64,000 bases of DNA from Cyanoderma ruficeps (Eukaryota; Chordata; Aves; Passeriformes; Timaliidae). Below the pieces are notes generated by a model, which was not told where the DNA came from, searched no databases, and saw only the letters and a program-made list of their open reading frames with translations. A program made the translations under genes and the position numbers. Of this stretch, positions 62,697 to 64,000 are shown piece by piece (the stretch's first letter is position 1; each line of letters begins with the position of its first letter). Location: the NCBI GenBank assembly GCA_008694505.1, contig VZDJ01000174.1, positions 8,116,817 through 8,180,816 of the forward strand, given 5' to 3'.

Positions 62697-62720
62697 AAAA
62701 AAAAAAAAAAAAAAAAAAAA
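62697..62720. repeat. Uninterrupted A tract of 24 bases
   Basis: A pure A run follows a short CA-rich stretch. No target-site duplication or LINE/SINE body was recognised just upstream, so it is treated as a homopolymer microsatellite and not as the tail of a retrocopy. Confidence 0.85.
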
Positions 62721-62940
62721 CAAAATGTTCTTGCAACATCTGCCTAAGACATCACAGCCAACAGCTGCTATTGGTTTAGGAGAGAAGACAGAGAACTTTG
62801 CCCACCGATTCTTGGCCCCCTTGACTTTGTTGGCGTGACCTTGTGGAAAGCTATGGCTTATTTCAAGCCTCCCGTGACTGTGGTGGTAAAAATTCACAGC
62901 CAGTAGAATCATCCCTTCTGAAATGACTAAGGTTTACACT

Positions 62941-63110
62941 TGCAGTTTTTCATTTGTTGGTTTTTGGTGTTTTGTTTTTTGTTTTTTTTTTTACTCANTA
63001 AGTTTTACCAAACCTCACGTTTTGTCTTTTTAAAAAAAAAAACAAAACAAACATTTTTTAAAGTTTTGACCAAAAAAGAAAAAAAAAAAGAAAGAAAAAA
63101 GTGAGCATGT
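62941..63110. repeat. T-rich then A-rich homopolymer block with an ambiguous base (N at 62998)
   Basis: TTTTG-like and poly-T sequence (about 62943-62992) is followed by A-rich sequence with AAAAC units (about 63031-63050) and A/G-rich sequence to about 63100. The two halves are imperfectly complementary and could fold back over a loop of about 40 bases. The single N at the end of a long T run suggests that base calling was uncertain here. Confidence 0.7.
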
Positions 63111-63159
63111 TTGACTAAAACAAAGAAATATAAGCTTCATTTTCTATTGGGGTTTTTTT

Positions 63160-63197
63160 GCTTTGTTTTGTTTTGTTTTGGGTTTTGTTTTGTTTTA
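63160..63197 (+). repeat. (TTTTG)n simple repeat
   Basis: Tandem TTTTG units with one interruption (TTGGG near 63179-63183). On the opposite strand this reads (CAAAA)n. It is complementary in type to the AAAAC-rich block at about 63031-63050 and so could take part in alternative folding of the 3' UTR. Confidence 0.85.
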
Positions 63198-63654
63198 AGG
63201 TAGACTAGTCCATGAGAAGTTTTTGGGTCAATTGAATGAACTGAGGAAACTGGAATCCAGGCTCCAAGCAATAGACAACCCGAAGGCGCAGAGCCTTGGC
63301 CTGGTGTCACGTTACAGGGAACACTCGCCCCTCTCCCGCCGCTCCCGTGTGCTTCTCCCAGTGCCATTGTCCGCTTGCTCCCGGACGCCTGTGAGCCCTG
63401 GAGGGCGGGAGGGGTGCATGGACTTCTGGTTTTGTCTGATTGTGCTGAGACGCTGTTTTCTTTTCGGGGGTTAAGTGGGCTTTTAGCGTCTTTAGCACTT
63501 CCACATTTTTGAATACATATTGAGTTGTTTTTTCCTTGATTCCCCCTGAGAATGTCCCCAAAACCAGTCTTTGGGGAGGACAGGGAGGGCCGTGCCATCT
63601 ACCTTGTTTTCAGAGCGAATCTGAGAGAGCCCAGGGACAGCTGTGCAAGATGAG

Positions 63655-64000
63655 TTCCTCGGCACTTTCACCCCGCCTTTACCTCCCCTCCAGCCGCCCA
63701 AGGCGGAGCTGACCCGGCTCCGGCTCCCCTCGGAGCCGCCCGGCCAAGGAGCCGCTTCCGAAGCCGGGTTTAGCTCCCTTCGCGGGGGATCCGGCCGGGC
63801 TGGGCCCTGTCCGTGCTGCGGGGTTTGGTGCGGCTCTGCCCCCTGCCCTGTGGCCGTGCTGGCGCTGGGGACGGCGCTGGAGCTGCCCGGAGCCACCTGG
63901 GGCCCGCGGCTGTCGCTGGGAGCGAGGGAGCCGAGCCCGGGAGCGCTCCAAGGCACGAGGCAGCCCCGCACGGAGCTCCGCAGCAGGGACAGCCCTGCTC
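63655..64000. promoter_or_regulatory. Dense CpG island running off the right edge
   Basis: By hand count there are roughly 35 CpG dinucleotides between about 63659 and 64000, in a strongly GC-rich stretch that contrasts with the AT-rich HIC2 3' UTR. It contains hairpin-prone GC arms, for example CGGCTCC at 63721-63727 with GGAGCCG at 63732-63738. It may be the promoter or first exon of the next gene, on either strand. The open frames across it are rich in P, G, A and R and match no family I recognise, so no gene is called. Confidence 0.55.

Larger units (their letters stand above)
61024..63200 (+). other. HIC2: Probable HIC2 3' UTR (distal end not determined)
   Basis: Downstream of the TAA there is no further coding signal, and the sequence becomes AU-rich with many A and T homopolymers (61089-61127, 61203-61230, 62051-62082). 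It also holds a G-quadruplex motif, a let-7 seed match and several ATTAAA hexamers. No canonical AATAAA was seen between the stop and the right edge, so the transcript end is uncertain. It could lie near 61950 with the ATTAAA at 61927, near 62280, or beyond 63000. The extent given is an inference. Confidence 0.55.

Noticed and set aside
63492..63971. 159-codon minus-strand frame in the right-hand CpG island
   Set aside because: Low-complexity P/G/A/S/R composition expected from CpG-island DNA; no known domain.

Overview
The window is a piece of vertebrate nuclear genome, most likely from a bird, with one confident protein-coding gene. Near the right end a single long exon (59311-61023, + strand) encodes the complete 570-residue BTB/zinc-finger repressor HIC2. 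The bird assignment rests on two things. One is a CR1 LINE fragment with a typical avian CR1 3' end at about 44697-45136, plus a much older CR1-type 3' fragment at about 34555-34725. The other is how closely the HIC2 protein follows the amniote family while lacking the longer mammalian N-terminus. Assignment below class level is not possible from what I can see.

Layout, left to right. 1-18900: AT-leaning non-coding DNA with a 32-bp minisatellite (4447-4624), a TAG/GATAGTA simple repeat (about 7081-7166) and several short perfect inverted repeats. 18950-19290: a compact CpG island followed by a good splice donor (exon end 19347); it is my best candidate for a promoter and non-coding first exon of HIC2. 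19350-59274: non-coding DNA, probably mostly the large 5' intron of HIC2. It holds two further CpG-enriched patches (about 35450-35850 and 40450-40740), both CR1 pieces, a perfect 20-bp palindrome (38081-38100) and other hairpin-forming sequences. 59275-61023: HIC2 coding exon, entered through a strong splice acceptor. 61024 to about 63200: a probable long 3' UTR with several post-transcriptional signals, namely a G-quadruplex motif, a let-7 seed match, U/GU-rich tracts, poly(A) signal variants and long homopolymer runs (one N at 62998). 63655-64000: a dense CpG island running off the right edge.

No rRNA gene, CRISPR array, prokaryotic operon or intact transposase was seen. I inspected the other open reading frames and consider them chance frames in intron or intergenic DNA, or shadows of HIC2 and CR1. 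I did not find a convincing new multi-gene system. The observations most worth checking are regulatory: HIC2 promoter choice, the let-7 and G-quadruplex elements in its 3' UTR, the changed N-terminus, and the strong palindromes in the intron.
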